Source: Pseudidiomarina mangrovi (GTDB lineage: Bacteria > Pseudomonadota > Gammaproteobacteria > Enterobacterales > Alteromonadaceae). From it: a DNA stretch of 64,000 nucleotides. The DNA lies in contig NZ_RJLC01000015.1 in the NCBI RefSeq assembly GCF_003999375.1, positions 61,706-125,705 of the forward strand, given 5' to 3'. The position numbers and the translations under genes were made by a program. Positions within the stretch are counted from its first letter, which is position 1. Each line of letters opens with the position of its first letter. Below the pieces are notes generated by a model. It did not search any database. It saw only the letters and a program-made list of their open reading frames with translations, and had not been told where the DNA came from. This document shows positions 8,939 to 17,771 of this stretch, piece after piece.

Positions 8939-9757
8939 TTATGCCACCTGTTTTGCATATTCAGCTGGCGGTAAATAATTCAGTGAACTGTGTGGTCTTT
9001 CTTCGTTGTAATGACGCTGCCACTGCTCAATGTCGTAACGTGCCTCATCAAGAGTTCTGAACCAATGCTGATTTAAGCATTCATTCCTGAACTTTCCATT
9101 CAGACTCTCTACGAAAGCATTTTGTGTCGGTTTCCCTGGCTGAATAAAGCTCAGACGCACACCTTCAGTTTTACTCCAGAAGAACATAGCCTTACTGGTA
9201 AATTCTGTACCGTTGTCGCAAACAATCGAGTCAGGCCTCTCACGACCTTCGATAACTTGTGATAAAAAGCGTGCCACCTGTTGGCCTGATATCGATACAG
9301 CGACAAGCTGCCCAACTACTTCGCGACTAAAATCATCAACAATATTTAAGACGCGAAAACGACGCCCATTGGCTAGTTGATCAGAAACAAAGTCCATCGA
9401 CCAACGCTGGTTCACAGTCGTTGGCGTATCCATCACAATGCGCGGACGAATCAGTTTCTTACGCTTCTTGGTTCGAACTTCCAGGCCCTGCTCGGTATAC
9501 AAACGATAGGTCCGTTTCTTGTTTTTAACCAATCCCTCGCGCTTGAGAAGGCCGTGAAGCATCAAGTAGCCGTATCGTGGATACTCAACCGCCAGCTCTT
9601 TTAAACGAGCCGTAACTGGCTCATCCTGACGCTCTTTTGGCTGATATCGATACGCGGTACGACTCAGCCCAACCAACTTGCACGCAAGGCGCTCACTAAG
9701 CTTGAAGGTGGTTACCATATAGTCAACCACACGCTTTTTGCTGGCGGGCTTTACCAC
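8939..9757 (-). CDS. IS3 transposase orfB (DDE catalytic domain)
   Basis: This 272-residue frame carries the rve-type integrase core. It has an SMDFVSDQL segment with the first Asp, an IVCDNGTEF segment with the second, and a downstream FVESLNGKFRNECL segment with the catalytic Glu. An HTH_21-like N-terminal part (LSRTAYRYQP) precedes the core. The frame opens with a GTG that overlaps the end of orfA and has no ribosome site of its own. It is therefore most likely made as the OrfAB fusion by -1 frameshifting at 9757-9763. All catalytic blocks are present, so the element may still be active. Confidence 0.9.
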   Translation of the reverse strand: MVKPASKKRVVDYMVTTFKLSERLACKLVGLSRTAYRYQPKERQDEPVTARLKELAVEYPRYGYLMLHGLLKREGLVKNKKRTYRLYTEQGLEVRTKKRKKLIRPRIVMDTPTTVNQRWSMDFVSDQLANGRRFRVLNIVDDFSREVVGQLVAVSISGQQVARFLSQVIEGRERPDSIVCDNGTEFTSKAMFFWSKTEGVRLSFIQPGKPTQNAFVESLNGKFRNECLNQHWFRTLDEARYDIEQWQRHYNEERPHSSLNYLPPAEYAKQVA

Positions 9758-10014
9758 TTTTTTGAGACAACGTCCCTTAACGCTTCTGTCTCCAGCATCT
9801 TCTCTGCAAGCAGCTTCTTGAGCTTGCTGTTCTCAGCCTCAAGCTCTCTTAGGCGCTTGGCCTCGTTAACTTCCATACCTGCATACTTGCTGCGCCAGTT
9901 ATAGAATGCGCCGTTCGAAACACCCATCCGTCGGCATATATCATCTACCCTGGCACCAGCTTCATGCTCCTTGATAGCCTTGATAATCTGTTCTTCGCTG
10001 TGACGTCTTTTCAT
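9751..10014 (-). CDS. IS3 transposase orfA (HTH_Tnp_1)
   Basis: An 87-residue protein with the helix-turn-helix of IS3-family OrfA (RRMGVSNGAFYNWRSKYAGM) followed by a leucine-zipper-like segment (RLRELEAENSKLKKLLAEK) for multimerisation. On its own OrfA is usually a regulator of transposition. As the first part of OrfAB it gives specific binding to the inverted repeats. It ends VSKKW-stop, and the last codons contain the slippery heptamer that leads into orfB. Confidence 0.9.
   Translation of the reverse strand: MKRRHSEEQIIKAIKEHEAGARVDDICRRMGVSNGAFYNWRSKYAGMEVNEAKRLRELEAENSKLKKLLAEKMLETEALRDVVSKKW
9757..9763 (-). promoter_or_regulatory. -1 ribosomal frameshift heptamer A AAA AAG
   Basis: Read on the minus strand, the last codons of orfA are TCA AAA AAG TGG TAA. 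The heptamer A AAA AAG is in the correct phase for -1 slippage and moves ribosomes into the orfB frame (KKVVKPASKK). This is the classic signal for making the OrfAB transposase in the IS3 family. Confidence 0.8.
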
Positions 10015-10085
10015 AGTGAGATCTCCAATAACCTAATTTTAATGGAAATCTCATCGATGTCATGGTTCTATTTTTGGGGGAGACG

Positions 10086-10361
10086 TCATGCTTTTGCATA
10101 TTCTATAATAGCTAATCTTGTTGCGGCGTCCTGTAAAGTCACACTTATTTTATCAACATAGTCATCCAGATCATCAAGAATCTTAATAGCTCTATCAAAG
10201 CAACTCAGACAATTAACAAGATGAAAGTACTCTTCTTCCTTTTCTGTTAAAGGCTTGTAATTATCGCGTGGTGGTTGAAAAATCAAAGAACCTCCAAAAC
10301 TTGAAGCGACCACAGCGAGAATGGCATCCTTATGAAGGCTCATCCACCATAGAGAAGCCAT
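10086..10361 (-). pseudogene. small protein gene truncated at its 3' end by IS3
   Basis: From ATG 10361 the product begins MASLWWMSLHKDAILAV, has a hydrophobic stretch (VVASSFGGSLIF) and a soluble Asp/Leu-rich helix (ILDDLDDYVDKI). It then ends at a TGA supplied by the terminal TGA of the IS3 element, so the native C-terminus is lost. A longer upstream frame (to 10451) is probably fortuitous because it overlaps the conserved-looking frame at 10379-10618. The function is not recognised. It is the most distal member of a run of small membrane-type genes on this strand (10.1-11.6 kb), several of them broken. Confidence 0.45.
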
Positions 10362-10378
10362 CGCCGTGCCTGCAATTA

Positions 10379-10618
10379 TTAAACTAATCCTGCTAAAGCA
10401 CTCGCAACACCCACTACTGTTGCGATGATTGTAAATAATACCCAGCCCCAATGCTTGTTTGCGACTTCAGCCAGTATGGATGGTTGCACCCCATGTATAT
10501 CCCACCAACTAGCATTTCTTTTTAAAGATCCATCAATGATGCGCTCTAGAATAGTGTAGTTGCCACCGCTAAAAATGCCGTCGCAACGAGCAGCCTTTTT
10601 ATTCGTTAGTGAATTGGC
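10379..10618 (-). pseudogene. start-less small membrane protein frame
   Basis: An 80-codon open frame reads KKAARCDGIFSGGNYTILER ... HWGWVLF and ends in a hydrophobic helix (FTIIATVVGVASALAGLV), the layout of a tail-anchored small protein. No ATG, GTG or TTG is found between the upstream in-frame TAG and the conserved-looking part. Either the start was lost or a rare codon is used. It overlaps by 20 nt the end of the frameshifted gene at 10599. I do not recognise the family. Confidence 0.45.
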
Positions 10619-10938
10619 CTACCAAATCACCAAAGCCCCATATTAAAGTACCTAAAATTACAGATATATGGGCAAAATACCTCATACGCTTTTCACTATC
10701 TGTCAAAAGAACCGCCCTTCCAACAGCTATGAGCGATATAGGGCCACCCTCTTTATAGTTGCTTTCGTTTTGCCCTTTTGTAGATAGTTTGTACTCAAGT
10801 ATTGCAGCGCAAAGGGTTAAGATTGCGCCTGCCCTACCGAAACATTGCTAAAGTTTTAGTATAGCCAAATATATCAGTAGCCAACGTACCGAGTGCCACT
10901 ATCCAAGCAATAATCAAAATGACCAATGAAACTTTCAC
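10599..10938 (-). pseudogene. small membrane protein gene with a one-base frameshift
   Basis: GTG 10938 has an AGAGG ribosome site. The first 34 codons encode a hydrophobic N-terminus (VKVSLVILIIAWIVAL) ending at a TAG. Shifting frame at the ATGTTTCGG point restores a 78-codon frame (GRAGAILTLCAAILEY ... FGDLVGQFTNE) to a TAA at 10599. The total of 340 nt is not a multiple of three, as expected for a single inserted base. The restored protein would be about 112 residues with at least three hydrophobic segments. A sequencing error in this one position would look the same. Confidence 0.55.
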
Positions 10939-10979
10939 ATTTACCTCTTGAACCTGTAATGCCGCCGAAATAAGCTACG

Positions 10980-11592
10980 TTAGGACTTCCTTGCATTGGT
11001 AGCAACTTTTTCTACTGCCTTTATCAAGTCCTTCATTTTCCGTATTAAGGCTTCCTGAGGTAAGTTTGCATCGACGTATGGCCGAAGATCGATAATATGA
11101 GACTCCTTTACTGAACGATTTAGTCCATACTCATATTCAGCAACAACAGTAAACGTTTTAGGAAGTATTGACTCATCAGCATTTTTACCAAAAATAACAA
11201 AACCTTGAGCTAAGGAAAACGTAATCTCCGAACTAGGCGCAAAGGCAGTAATGGGCTGAGTAAAAGCTGAGTATATAGCTAAGTTTCGGTTAGGATTATT
11301 CTCACCAAACTGATAGAAAGATCTGTCTATCGTTAACCTCAAATTACTTGCAGCAGTCCGTCCTGAGTTGTAGATCTTAAGATAGAAAGTAGGATTATCA
11401 GCTTCGAGTTTCGGCGACACCAGAATATATGGCCGACTTATGGCTTCGCTCTGTTCTTGCATTACCTCAACTACACGCTTGTTCGCTTTTAATATTTGGT
11501 ATGTTGCCCAAGCATAGAACCCAGTAATTATTACGAGAGAGAGCACCAGTGAGAATGTCAATCATCGGCAAGTCATGCAATAGCTCGGTCAT
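10980..11592 (-). pseudogene. membrane-anchored protein gene with frameshift in a CT repeat
   Basis: The long frame (10980-11561) opens with a TTG directly after a stop and lacks a ribosome site. A better start is ATG 11592 (AGGA 7 nt upstream), giving MTELLHDLPMIDILTGALS in another frame. The two frames join if a CTCTCTCTC tract near 11540 is changed by one dinucleotide, giving GALSLVIITGFYAWATY. The restored protein has one N-terminal membrane helix and a beta-rich domain of about 150 residues (RPYILVSPKL ... SGRTAASNLRL ... FTVVAEYEYG). I recall similar uncharacterised proteins in many proteobacteria. It may be a pseudogene, or the short repeat may vary in length between cells. Confidence 0.55.
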
Positions 11593-11654
11593 ATTGTTTC
11601 CTAACATATTCATAATCGGAGGCCCAACGGCCGCAATGAACTCAATATCATTGG

Positions 11655-12257
11655 TTAGAGCAAAGACCCTTTCTCGCGAAACCTTGCTTCGATTGAATCT
11701 CTTAACTTACTTACTGCCCTCACGGCGCGATTCGAGTCGCGAATCTCATAATGCTCATGCTCACGCACTTCCATTAAAAAGAGATGTTGGTTTTGCCGAG
11801 TGTCCCAGACCCAGTGAAGCTCGCCCTTTAATTCTTCATCGATCACACCAATTTCAACCAACTTATTTGTTCTTTTCTTATAATTATCGAGCTGCTTTTT
11901 CGGAAAATAATTTATCAATACGTCGAGCGTGAGGCTCTCAGTTATTTGGGCCATGAGACAAATATTTTCTTTTATAATCATGTCTCTGGCTACACCACGG
12001 ATGGTGGTTCTGTTAATAATCCACCTGAACACATCGGCCCCAATGAGTGCATAGGCAAAATTTCTCTTTAGGGTATCGTTACGGATAAAGGAGTATCTTT
12101 CGAGGTGTACGTTTACTCGCCTGATGTACCCCCATGGAAACTTGATCTTTCCTTCGTTACAGTTGCGATCAACCAAGTAATCCTGAATAGCCTGAATGCC
12201 TTCGCTTACTTGTCTAGTGACCTCTGCGAGTTGTTCGTCATTGTCGATCCTAGGCAC
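11655..12257 (-). CDS. hypothetical protein
   Basis: I prefer the GTG at 12257 (an AAGGAAAGGA stretch just upstream) over the TTG at 12344 of the longest frame, giving about 200 residues starting VPRIDNDEQLAEVTRQ. The protein is helical, charged and soluble, with a central RWIINRTTIRGVARDMIIKE segment and an Arg-rich C-terminus. No family is recognised. It is upstream of the damaged membrane-protein genes on the same strand and may have been the first gene of that operon. The frame is intact. Confidence 0.5.
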   Translation of the reverse strand: MPRIDNDEQLAEVTRQVSEGIQAIQDYLVDRNCNEGKIKFPWGYIRRVNVHLERYSFIRNDTLKRNFAYALIGADVFRWIINRTTIRGVARDMIIKENICLMAQITESLTLDVLINYFPKKQLDNYKKRTNKLVEIGVIDEELKGELHWVWDTRQNQHLFLMEVREHEHYEIRDSNRAVRAVSKLRDSIEARFREKGSLL

Positions 12258-12370
12258 AGAATCATCCTTTCCTTCATAGAGCGCTCTACCGAGAAACTTC
12301 GCTGGCCAAAAAGGTGCTAATCTTTTGGGCCTCCGATGAAGCAACCGGTTAGTGAATCATTCTTCTATGC

Positions 12371-12583
12371 TTACAGCAAACTTACTGACTGAGCATCGAA
12401 TTGAGTGACTACTGGGAAATACTTCCCCTTATCACTCTTATTTAACTTGTTGGTCCGAAAGAAGATCTTGGCAACCTTCGCTGCCTGTTCGTCATTGAGT
12501 GGAGAGTATGAAACCACTTCAAAGTACATTCCACTGATAACGAACTGCTTCGGGTGAACAACTGACGGCATTTTTATTTTCAT
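12371..12583 (-). CDS. small hypothetical protein
   Basis: A 70-residue frame beginning MKIKMPSVVHPKQF. Its composition is protein-like, with alternating hydrophobic residues (YFEVVSYSPL) and a basic turn (RTNKLNKSDKGKY). A TTAGGGT element lies just before the first ATG and would be better spaced for the second Met (residue 5). It has no signal peptide or membrane segment and I recognise no family. It is upstream of and in line with the gene at 11655. I see nothing convincing in the 286 bases to its right, before the decayed gcvP copy. Confidence 0.4.
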   Translation of the reverse strand: MKIKMPSVVHPKQFVISGMYFEVVSYSPLNDEQAAKVAKIFFRTNKLNKSDKGKYFPVVTQFDAQSVSLL

Positions 12584-12869
12584 ACCCTAACATTTGTGCA
12601 TCCCGCACAGCCTCGTTGCGCACTAACTTGTTCAGTAAAGAACTTGATCCACAAATCAAAAACAAATCTACTCTCTGAACTCCTAGGCCCAAACCGAAGC
12701 AACCCAAGAATCCCCGATTCAACACTAGTAAATGCAAACTATTAACTTGGATTTTTTGTTACTCAATTGACCTTAAATTATTCCGATAAAATAAACAACA
12801 ATAAAACCCGCAGCACTACTGAGGCAGAACCACTGTTACCCAGCCCACCCCTCCAGAAAAAACAGAACG

Positions 12870-13090
12870 CGCCAAAAGGTAGTTTAGTCATAGCAAAGCC
12901 GGATTACCGGTAACGATCCATGGCCAGACAGCTGAAGATCAAGTTGCAGTCGCCGTAAACTTAATCAATGCGGTTTACGCTTAGCCAGGCCTTGTTAACT
13001 CTCACCGCGGCTATTTGCCGGTAGTATGGGCGGTCCCAGCTGCTGTTCACAATATCGGCCCGCGTATGTGGCGCGTGGTGCCGCAGGTTG
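12870..13090 (-). pseudogene. decayed duplicate of the gcvP 3' end
   Basis: This stretch is collinear with 14836-15070, the terminator and last ~70 codons of gcvP, in the same orientation. On the minus strand it still reads NLRHHAPHTRADIVNSSWDR ... VNKAWLSVNRID-stop-VYGDCNLIFSC. In the intact gene the matching residues are [20 protein letters not shown] ... [24 protein letters not shown]. It has one in-frame stop, a ~15-bp deletion and a ruined terminator stem. It must be a relic of a second gcvP end, left by integration or by an unequal exchange that placed 13.1-14.8 kb between two gcvP ends. Nothing else is visible from here to 13298. Confidence 0.8.
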
Positions 13091-13298
13091 ATATATTTCA
13101 GCCATAGTTGTACATCAAAACACCAAACGAAAATAGACATAATCGTTGCACAGATCGATGCTATCTGGCCTAATTAACTTCGACTCAAATTCATAAAGAT
13201 AGCTTTAACTCTTTAATTACTACGTTATAACCGATTGATTTGTGCGGCTAAGCGAAGCCGTTGATTACGTCTGACGCGTCAAATAGGGACAAAGAAGA

Positions 13299-13949
13299 AT
13301 GCGTACATATCCAACACATTTTTACAATGGAGACTTTCATGCTGAAGCTTTAGAAGAGCTGAGGACTGGGTCTATAGACCAGGAAACATGGGCTAGAGCT
13401 TTCTCTCATAGTAAAGGTGTAAAATCGGAAACCTCAGCGCTCTATGTAAAAATAAGAGCGAAACAATTACAGGATATTTACGATTTCAAAATTGCCAAAA
13501 AAGATGCTGATGATGAAAAGGAACGAAAAATCAGACAAGAAGAAAGAGAAGAAAGACGTTCCAAAGAAAAGGAACAAGAAAAAATCGCTCGATCTTATAG
13601 AGAGTTCATTAATAAAACATACTTAAAGATTAATATTAGAATGGTGTTTATATATATTCTAATAAATTTATCTATTGCAGCATTTGTTGCAGTTTCCCAT
13701 ATACTTTTTAAAGCTAGCCCTGACATTAAAGTATACTCAACATCATTCATCGACTTACTTATTAGAATTTCTTATGTGTTATGCTCGATATTTATTTTAA
13801 ATTATTTAATCATCAAATTTGAATGGAAGTTAAAGCCCATTCCTATAATCATCTTGGCATTTCTTAGCAAGACTGAATTTCGATATAAGATTTTTAGGTG
13901 GGCTATTTACATTTCAGTATTTTTCATATTAATTGATATGATCTTTTAA
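13299..13949 (+). CDS. hypothetical coiled-coil membrane protein
   Basis: A 216-residue protein in three parts. Residues 1-65 are soluble (MRTYPTHFYNGDF...). A strongly charged coiled coil (DDEKERKIRQEEREERRSKE) spans about 66-100. The C-terminal half has three to four hydrophobic segments (MVFIYILINLSIAAFVAV; LIRISYVLCSIFILNYLI; WAIYISVFFILIDMIF). Base composition is clearly more AT-rich than the gcv genes nearby, suggesting transfer. It lies between the decayed and intact gcvP ends together with the next gene, in the same orientation. The family is not recognised; a membrane-linked accessory function is possible but unproven. Confidence 0.6.
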   Translation: MRTYPTHFYNGDFHAEALEELRTGSIDQETWARAFSHSKGVKSETSALYVKIRAKQLQDIYDFKIAKKDADDEKERKIRQEEREERRSKEKEQEKIARSYREFINKTYLKINIRMVFIYILINLSIAAFVAVSHILFKASPDIKVYSTSFIDLLIRISYVLCSIFILNYLIIKFEWKLKPIPIIILAFLSKTEFRYKIFRWAIYISVFFILIDMIF

Positions 13950-13996
13950 CTAGAAATATCGCTATACCCTGACAAATAAAATTGTGGATTATAATC

Positions 13997-14788
13997 ATGA
14001 AAGACGCTCTTATATTTCTATTAATATCTTTTCAAATATTCAATGCTAACGCCGAAGATTCAGTGGAAATTATACAACCTTTTGGCGGGCTTAATTGGGG
14101 AGACACTCGGGTTGAGGCAAAACAAAAAATTTGTTCGTCAGACGCATTTATTGATATCTCAAATCGAGAATCATATTGCATGTCCGATGATATGTTTTTT
14201 CCATACTTTGATTCATTGCATGGCAAAAATCGACAAAGTATGGACGAAAGATTAGAAAGTTCTTTTGATAATTCTCTCGACTATAATAAAGGACTTTTAA
14301 TAAACAACGTTCAGCTTATTAGCACGCATGCGAACAAAATTTCAGTGGCGCCTATTTTTCTCGAGGGAATACCATACGAGCTTGAGCTATTATTTGCAGG
14401 ACTTCGGGAAACAACCTCCTATCAGTATCTCGAGCATAGTGATTCAGCGTCGTGTTTCGTCTTCTCTGATAAGGAATATTGCGAATTACCTCCCCTGCTT
14501 ATCTCAGCTACCTTGGCTCCATTAAACAAAGACGCTTTATCGTTAGCTGAGCAGGTTCGAGATGACTTAGAAAATATGATCTATAATAGATTTGGTGAAG
14601 AATTAAGAAAATCTCGCTCAAGATACTCAAAAAGACTTGATCATAGTGGCACTTCGGTTGTGTTCTATCCGCAATTACTCTCAATTCAGTATGATGGGAG
14701 AACGTGGTTGGAGGATAAATATAAAGACCATCTCGATATGATTTTGAAATCACAGATAAAACCTAAGTCTAGTTCTAAGCATTTATAA
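13997..14788 (+). CDS. hypothetical secreted protein
   Basis: About 263 residues from ATG 13997; the TTG at 13982 only adds MWIII and hides a good signal peptide. The signal is MKDALIFLLISFQIFNANA with likely cleavage before EDS, so the product should be periplasmic or secreted. The mature part has a GGLNWGDTRVEAKQKIC opening and several Cys residues (near residues 45, 60, 154 and 161) that could form disulphides. It is AT-rich like its neighbour at 13299 and follows it by 47 nt. No family is recognised. Confidence 0.6.
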   Translation: MKDALIFLLISFQIFNANAEDSVEIIQPFGGLNWGDTRVEAKQKICSSDAFIDISNRESYCMSDDMFFPYFDSLHGKNRQSMDERLESSFDNSLDYNKGLLINNVQLISTHANKISVAPIFLEGIPYELELLFAGLRETTSYQYLEHSDSASCFVFSDKEYCELPPLLISATLAPLNKDALSLAEQVRDDLENMIYNRFGEELRKSRSRYSKRLDHSGTSVVFYPQLLSIQYDGRTWLEDKYKDHLDMILKSQIKPKSSSKHL

Positions 14789-14832
14789 ATTTCCCAATAT
14801 ATTTTTAATACTACGATTCCGTATGTAAAAAA

Positions 14833-14850
14833 ACCCGCCAAAAGGCGGGT
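14833..14850 (-). terminator. gcvP intrinsic terminator
   Basis: A 7-bp stem (ACCCGCC / GGCGGGT) with an AAAA loop, about 20 nt after the gcvP stop and followed on the minus strand by seven T residues. The decayed copy at 12870 contains a ruined version of the same stem. Confidence 0.85.
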
Positions 14851-14869
14851 CTTTCATAACAAAGCCAGA

Positions 14870-17755
14870 TTACCGGTAACTATCCACTGCCGGGCAGCTA
14901 CAGATCAAATTCCGGTCGCCGTACACGTCATCAATACGATTAACGCTTGGCCAGAACTTGTTCACTTTCACCGCGGCTACTGGGTAGGCGGCTACTTGGC
15001 GGTCGTATGGGCGTTCCCAGTTGCTGTCGACAATGTCGGCCAGGGTGTGTGGCGCGTTGTGCAGTGGGTTGTTGTCTTCTGGCCATTCGCCGGCGGCTAC
15101 TTTGTCGGCTTCTTGGCGAATGCTGACCATGGCTTCAATGAAGCGGTCTAGCTCGGCCTTAGACTCAGACTCAGTTGGCTCAACCATTAAGGTGCCCGCT
15201 ACCGGGAAGCTCATGGTCGGTGAGTGGAAGCCGTAGTCTTGCAAGCGCTTGGCGACGTCCATTTCGGTCACGCCACAGCTTTCTTTCAGTGGGCGCAGGT
15301 CAATGATGCACTCGTGCGCAACGCGGTCGTTGCGGCCTTTGTACAGAATTGGGTAATGCGCGCTCAATTGCTTGGCCACGTAGTTGGCGTTCATGATCGC
15401 TACTTCGGTAGCTTCACGCAGGCCGCGGCTGCCCATCATGGCAATGTACATCCATGAAATGGGCAGAATGCTGGCGCTACCGAATGGTGCGGCAGATACC
15501 GCGCCGTTGTTGAGGCCAGTGCCTTGAATGTGGATCACGCTGTGGTTTGGCAAGAATGGCGCTAAGTGCTTCTTCACGCCAATTGGGCCCATGCCTGGGC
15601 CGCCGCCGCCGTGCGGGATACAGAAGGTTTTGTGCAGGTTCAAGTGCGATACGTCGGCACCCACGTAGCCTGGCGAGGTTACGCCCACTTGCGCGTTCAT
15701 GTTGGCGCCGTCTAGGTACACTTGGCCGCCGTGTGAATGCACGATGTCACAAATGGTCTTGATGCCTTCTTCGTACACGCCGTGCGTAGACGGGTAAGTG
15801 ACCATGATGCATGACAGGTTGTCGCCAGCTTCGGCGGCTTTGGCGCGCAGGTCGTCTAGGTCTACGTTACCATTCTTGTCGCAATCAACCACCACTACTT
15901 GCATGCTCATCATTTGCGCCGACGCTGGGTTGGTACCGTGCGCCGAGCTTGGGATCAAACAGATGTTGCGGTGCAAGTCGCCACGGCTGTGGTGATACTT
16001 TTGAATCGCTAACAAGCCGGCGTATTCGCCTTGTGCGCCTGAGTTTGGCTGCATTGACATGGCGTCGTAACCGGTGATGTTGATCAGCCAGTCTGACAGG
16101 GTGCTCAGCAATTCAGCGTAGCCCGCCGCTTGGTCTTCTGGGCAGAACGGGTGCAATTGGCCGAACTCTGGCCAGGTCACTGGGATCATCTCAGCGGTGG
16201 CGTTCAGCTTCATGGTGCACGAGCCCAGCGAGATCATGCTGTGGTTCAATGATAAATCTTTGTTTTCTAGCTGCTTGATGTAGCGCAGCATCTCAGTTTC
16301 TGAGTGGTAGCTGTTGAACACTGGGTGGGTCAGAATGGCTGACTCGCGGCGCAGTTCAGCCGGAATAGAGGTCACGTCGCCAGCGGCAGCGCGGGCATCC
16401 AGCACGTCAATTTCGAGGCCGTGGTCGGCACCAAATAAGGCTACGAACAGCGCTTCAACGTCAGCGCGGGTTTTGGCTTCGTCTAAGCTCACGCCAAAGC
16501 GGCCGTTGCCGTCTACGCGCAGGTTCAGGCCCTGGGCTACGGCACTTTGCACCAACGCATCGCTATCGCCGTGCCAGTCAAAGGTCAGGGTGTCGAACCA
16601 GTGGTTGTTGACCAGTTTCACGCCTTTTTCTTGTAAGCCAAGCGCCACAATGTCGGTCAACCGGTTGATGCGCGAGGCAATCAGTTTCAAGCCTTGTGGG
16701 CCGTGGTAGACGGCGTAGAACGAGGCCATGTTGGCCAACAATACTTGCGCGGTACAGATGTTGGAGTTGGCTTTCTCGCGGCGGATGTGCTGCTCGCGGG
16801 TTTGCATGGCCATACGCAATGCCATGTTGCCACGGCTGTCTTTCGATACGCCAATGATACGGCCTGGCAATGAGCGTTTGTATTTTTCGCGGGTGGCGAA
16901 GAACGCGGCGTGTGGGCCACCGTAGCCCATAGGTACGCCAAAGCGTTGGGCTGAGCCCAATACCATGTCGGCGCCCATTTCGCCTGGCGACTTCAACAGC
17001 ACCAAGCTCATGATGTCAGCAGCTACTGCCACGATACCGTTGTTGGCTTGAATGCCAGCAATCAGTTTTTCTAAGTTGTGCAACTCACCGGTGCGGTCTG
17101 GGTATTGCAGCAAGGCGCCGAATACGTCGTGTTTTACGGCGTGGGCGGCTGGCTCAACAATCACCTCAAAACCAAACATTTCGGCGCGGGTTTTTACCAC
17201 GTCGATGGTTTGTGGGTACACGTTATCGGCCACGAAGAAGCTGTTGGATTTGCTCTTGCTGACGCGCTTGGCCATGGCCATAGCTTCTGCGGCGGCGGTG
17301 GCTTCGTCTAGCAATGAGGCGCTGGCCATCTCTAAACCGGTCAAATCCATGGTCATGGTTTGGAAGTTCAGAATGGCTTCTAAGCGGCCTTGGGCAATTT
17401 CTGGCTGATACGGGGTGTAGGCGGTGTACCAACCTGGGTTTTCTAACACGTTACGCAGAATAACGTTTGGCACTAAGGTGTCGTAGTAACCCATGCCGAT
17501 AAATGACGTTAACACCTTGTTCTTCTTGGCAATGCCACGCAATTTTGCCAGCGCTTCACGCTCGCTAAGCGGTTCGCCCACGGTAATGAATGGGTCACGC
17601 AAAATGCTTCCTGGCACGGTATCACGGGTCAATGCTTCCAGCGATTCAGCGCCGAGCGTTGCCAACATGGCTGCGGTCTCATCGGCACTTGGGCCAATGT
17701 GGCGGGCTATGAATTCACCGTGATTTTCAAGTTGATGCAAGGTTGTAGTGGTCAT
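14870..17755 (-). CDS. gcvP: glycine dehydrogenase (decarboxylating), P-protein
   Basis: A full-length 961-residue P-protein of the glycine cleavage system. It decarboxylates glycine with pyridoxal phosphate and passes the aminomethyl group to the lipoyl arm of GcvH. The N-terminus has HIGPS, and the PLP lysine is Lys 709 in HLNLHKTF, followed by the Gly-rich [13 protein letters not shown] loop. It is the last gene of gcvT-gcvH-gcvP and ends in its own terminator. The 135-nt gap after gcvH holds a terminator and a small tandem repeat, so gcvP level may be set separately. The 3' end has a decayed second copy 2 kb away. Confidence 0.97.
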   Translation of the reverse strand: MTTTTLHQLENHGEFIARHIGPSADETAAMLATLGAESLEALTRDTVPGSILRDPFITVGEPLSEREALAKLRGIAKKNKVLTSFIGMGYYDTLVPNVILRNVLENPGWYTAYTPYQPEIAQGRLEAILNFQTMTMDLTGLEMASASLLDEATAAAEAMAMAKRVSKSKSNSFFVADNVYPQTIDVVKTRAEMFGFEVIVEPAAHAVKHDVFGALLQYPDRTGELHNLEKLIAGIQANNGIVAVAADIMSLVLLKSPGEMGADMVLGSAQRFGVPMGYGGPHAAFFATREKYKRSLPGRIIGVSKDSRGNMALRMAMQTREQHIRREKANSNICTAQVLLANMASFYAVYHGPQGLKLIASRINRLTDIVALGLQEKGVKLVNNHWFDTLTFDWHGDSDALVQSAVAQGLNLRVDGNGRFGVSLDEAKTRADVEALFVALFGADHGLEIDVLDARAAAGDVTSIPAELRRESAILTHPVFNSYHSETEMLRYIKQLENKDLSLNHSMISLGSCTMKLNATAEMIPVTWPEFGQLHPFCPEDQAAGYAELLSTLSDWLINITGYDAMSMQPNSGAQGEYAGLLAIQKYHHSRGDLHRNICLIPSSAHGTNPASAQMMSMQVVVVDCDKNGNVDLDDLRAKAAEAGDNLSCIMVTYPSTHGVYEEGIKTICDIVHSHGGQVYLDGANMNAQVGVTSPGYVGADVSHLNLHKTFCIPHGGGGPGMGPIGVKKHLAPFLPNHSVIHIQGTGLNNGAVSAAPFGSASILPISWMYIAMMGSRGLREATEVAIMNANYVAKQLSAHYPILYKGRNDRVAHECIIDLRPLKESCGVTEMDVAKRLQDYGFHSPTMSFPVAGTLMVEPTESESKAELDRFIEAMVSIRQEADKVAAGEWPEDNNPLHNAPHTLADIVDSNWERPYDRQVAAYPVAAVKVNKFWPSVNRIDDVYGDRNLICSCPAVDSYR

Positions 17756-17771
17756 TTACTTCGTGCCCCTT

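Larger units (their letters stand above)
8891..10088 (-). mobile_element. IS3-family insertion sequence, 1198 bp
   Basis: The boundaries come from imperfect terminal inverted repeats. The left end begins TGACCTTTCCCCTGAAATAG at 8891, and the right end, read on the minus strand from 10088, begins TGACGTCTCCCCCAAAAATA. Both continue into an ACCAT segment. A second pair of inverted sequences (TGAGATTTC) sits just inside both ends. It encodes orfA and orfB with a -1 frameshift signal. The flanks (CGTGA left, TGC right) show no clear 3-4-bp duplication, and the genes on either side are different fragments. The element may therefore mark a recombination or deletion joint and not a simple insertion. 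Confidence 0.8.

Noticed and set aside
8921..10057. TGAGATTTC repeats as the true IS3 ends
   Set aside because: A longer and better inverted repeat with the usual TGA...CCCC pattern lies outside at 8891 and 10088, so the TGAGATTTC pair is subterminal.
12584..12737. Integron attC-like site and an overlapping 72-codon frame
   Set aside because: A GTTAGGG core-like string is present but the partner core and palindrome are not convincing; the frame overlaps a better small gene and has odd composition.
16314..16709. Plus-strand frames opposite gcvP, purL, czcA and ubi genes
   Set aside because: They mirror the codon bias of strong genes on the other strand, lack ribosome sites and have no protein-like composition.
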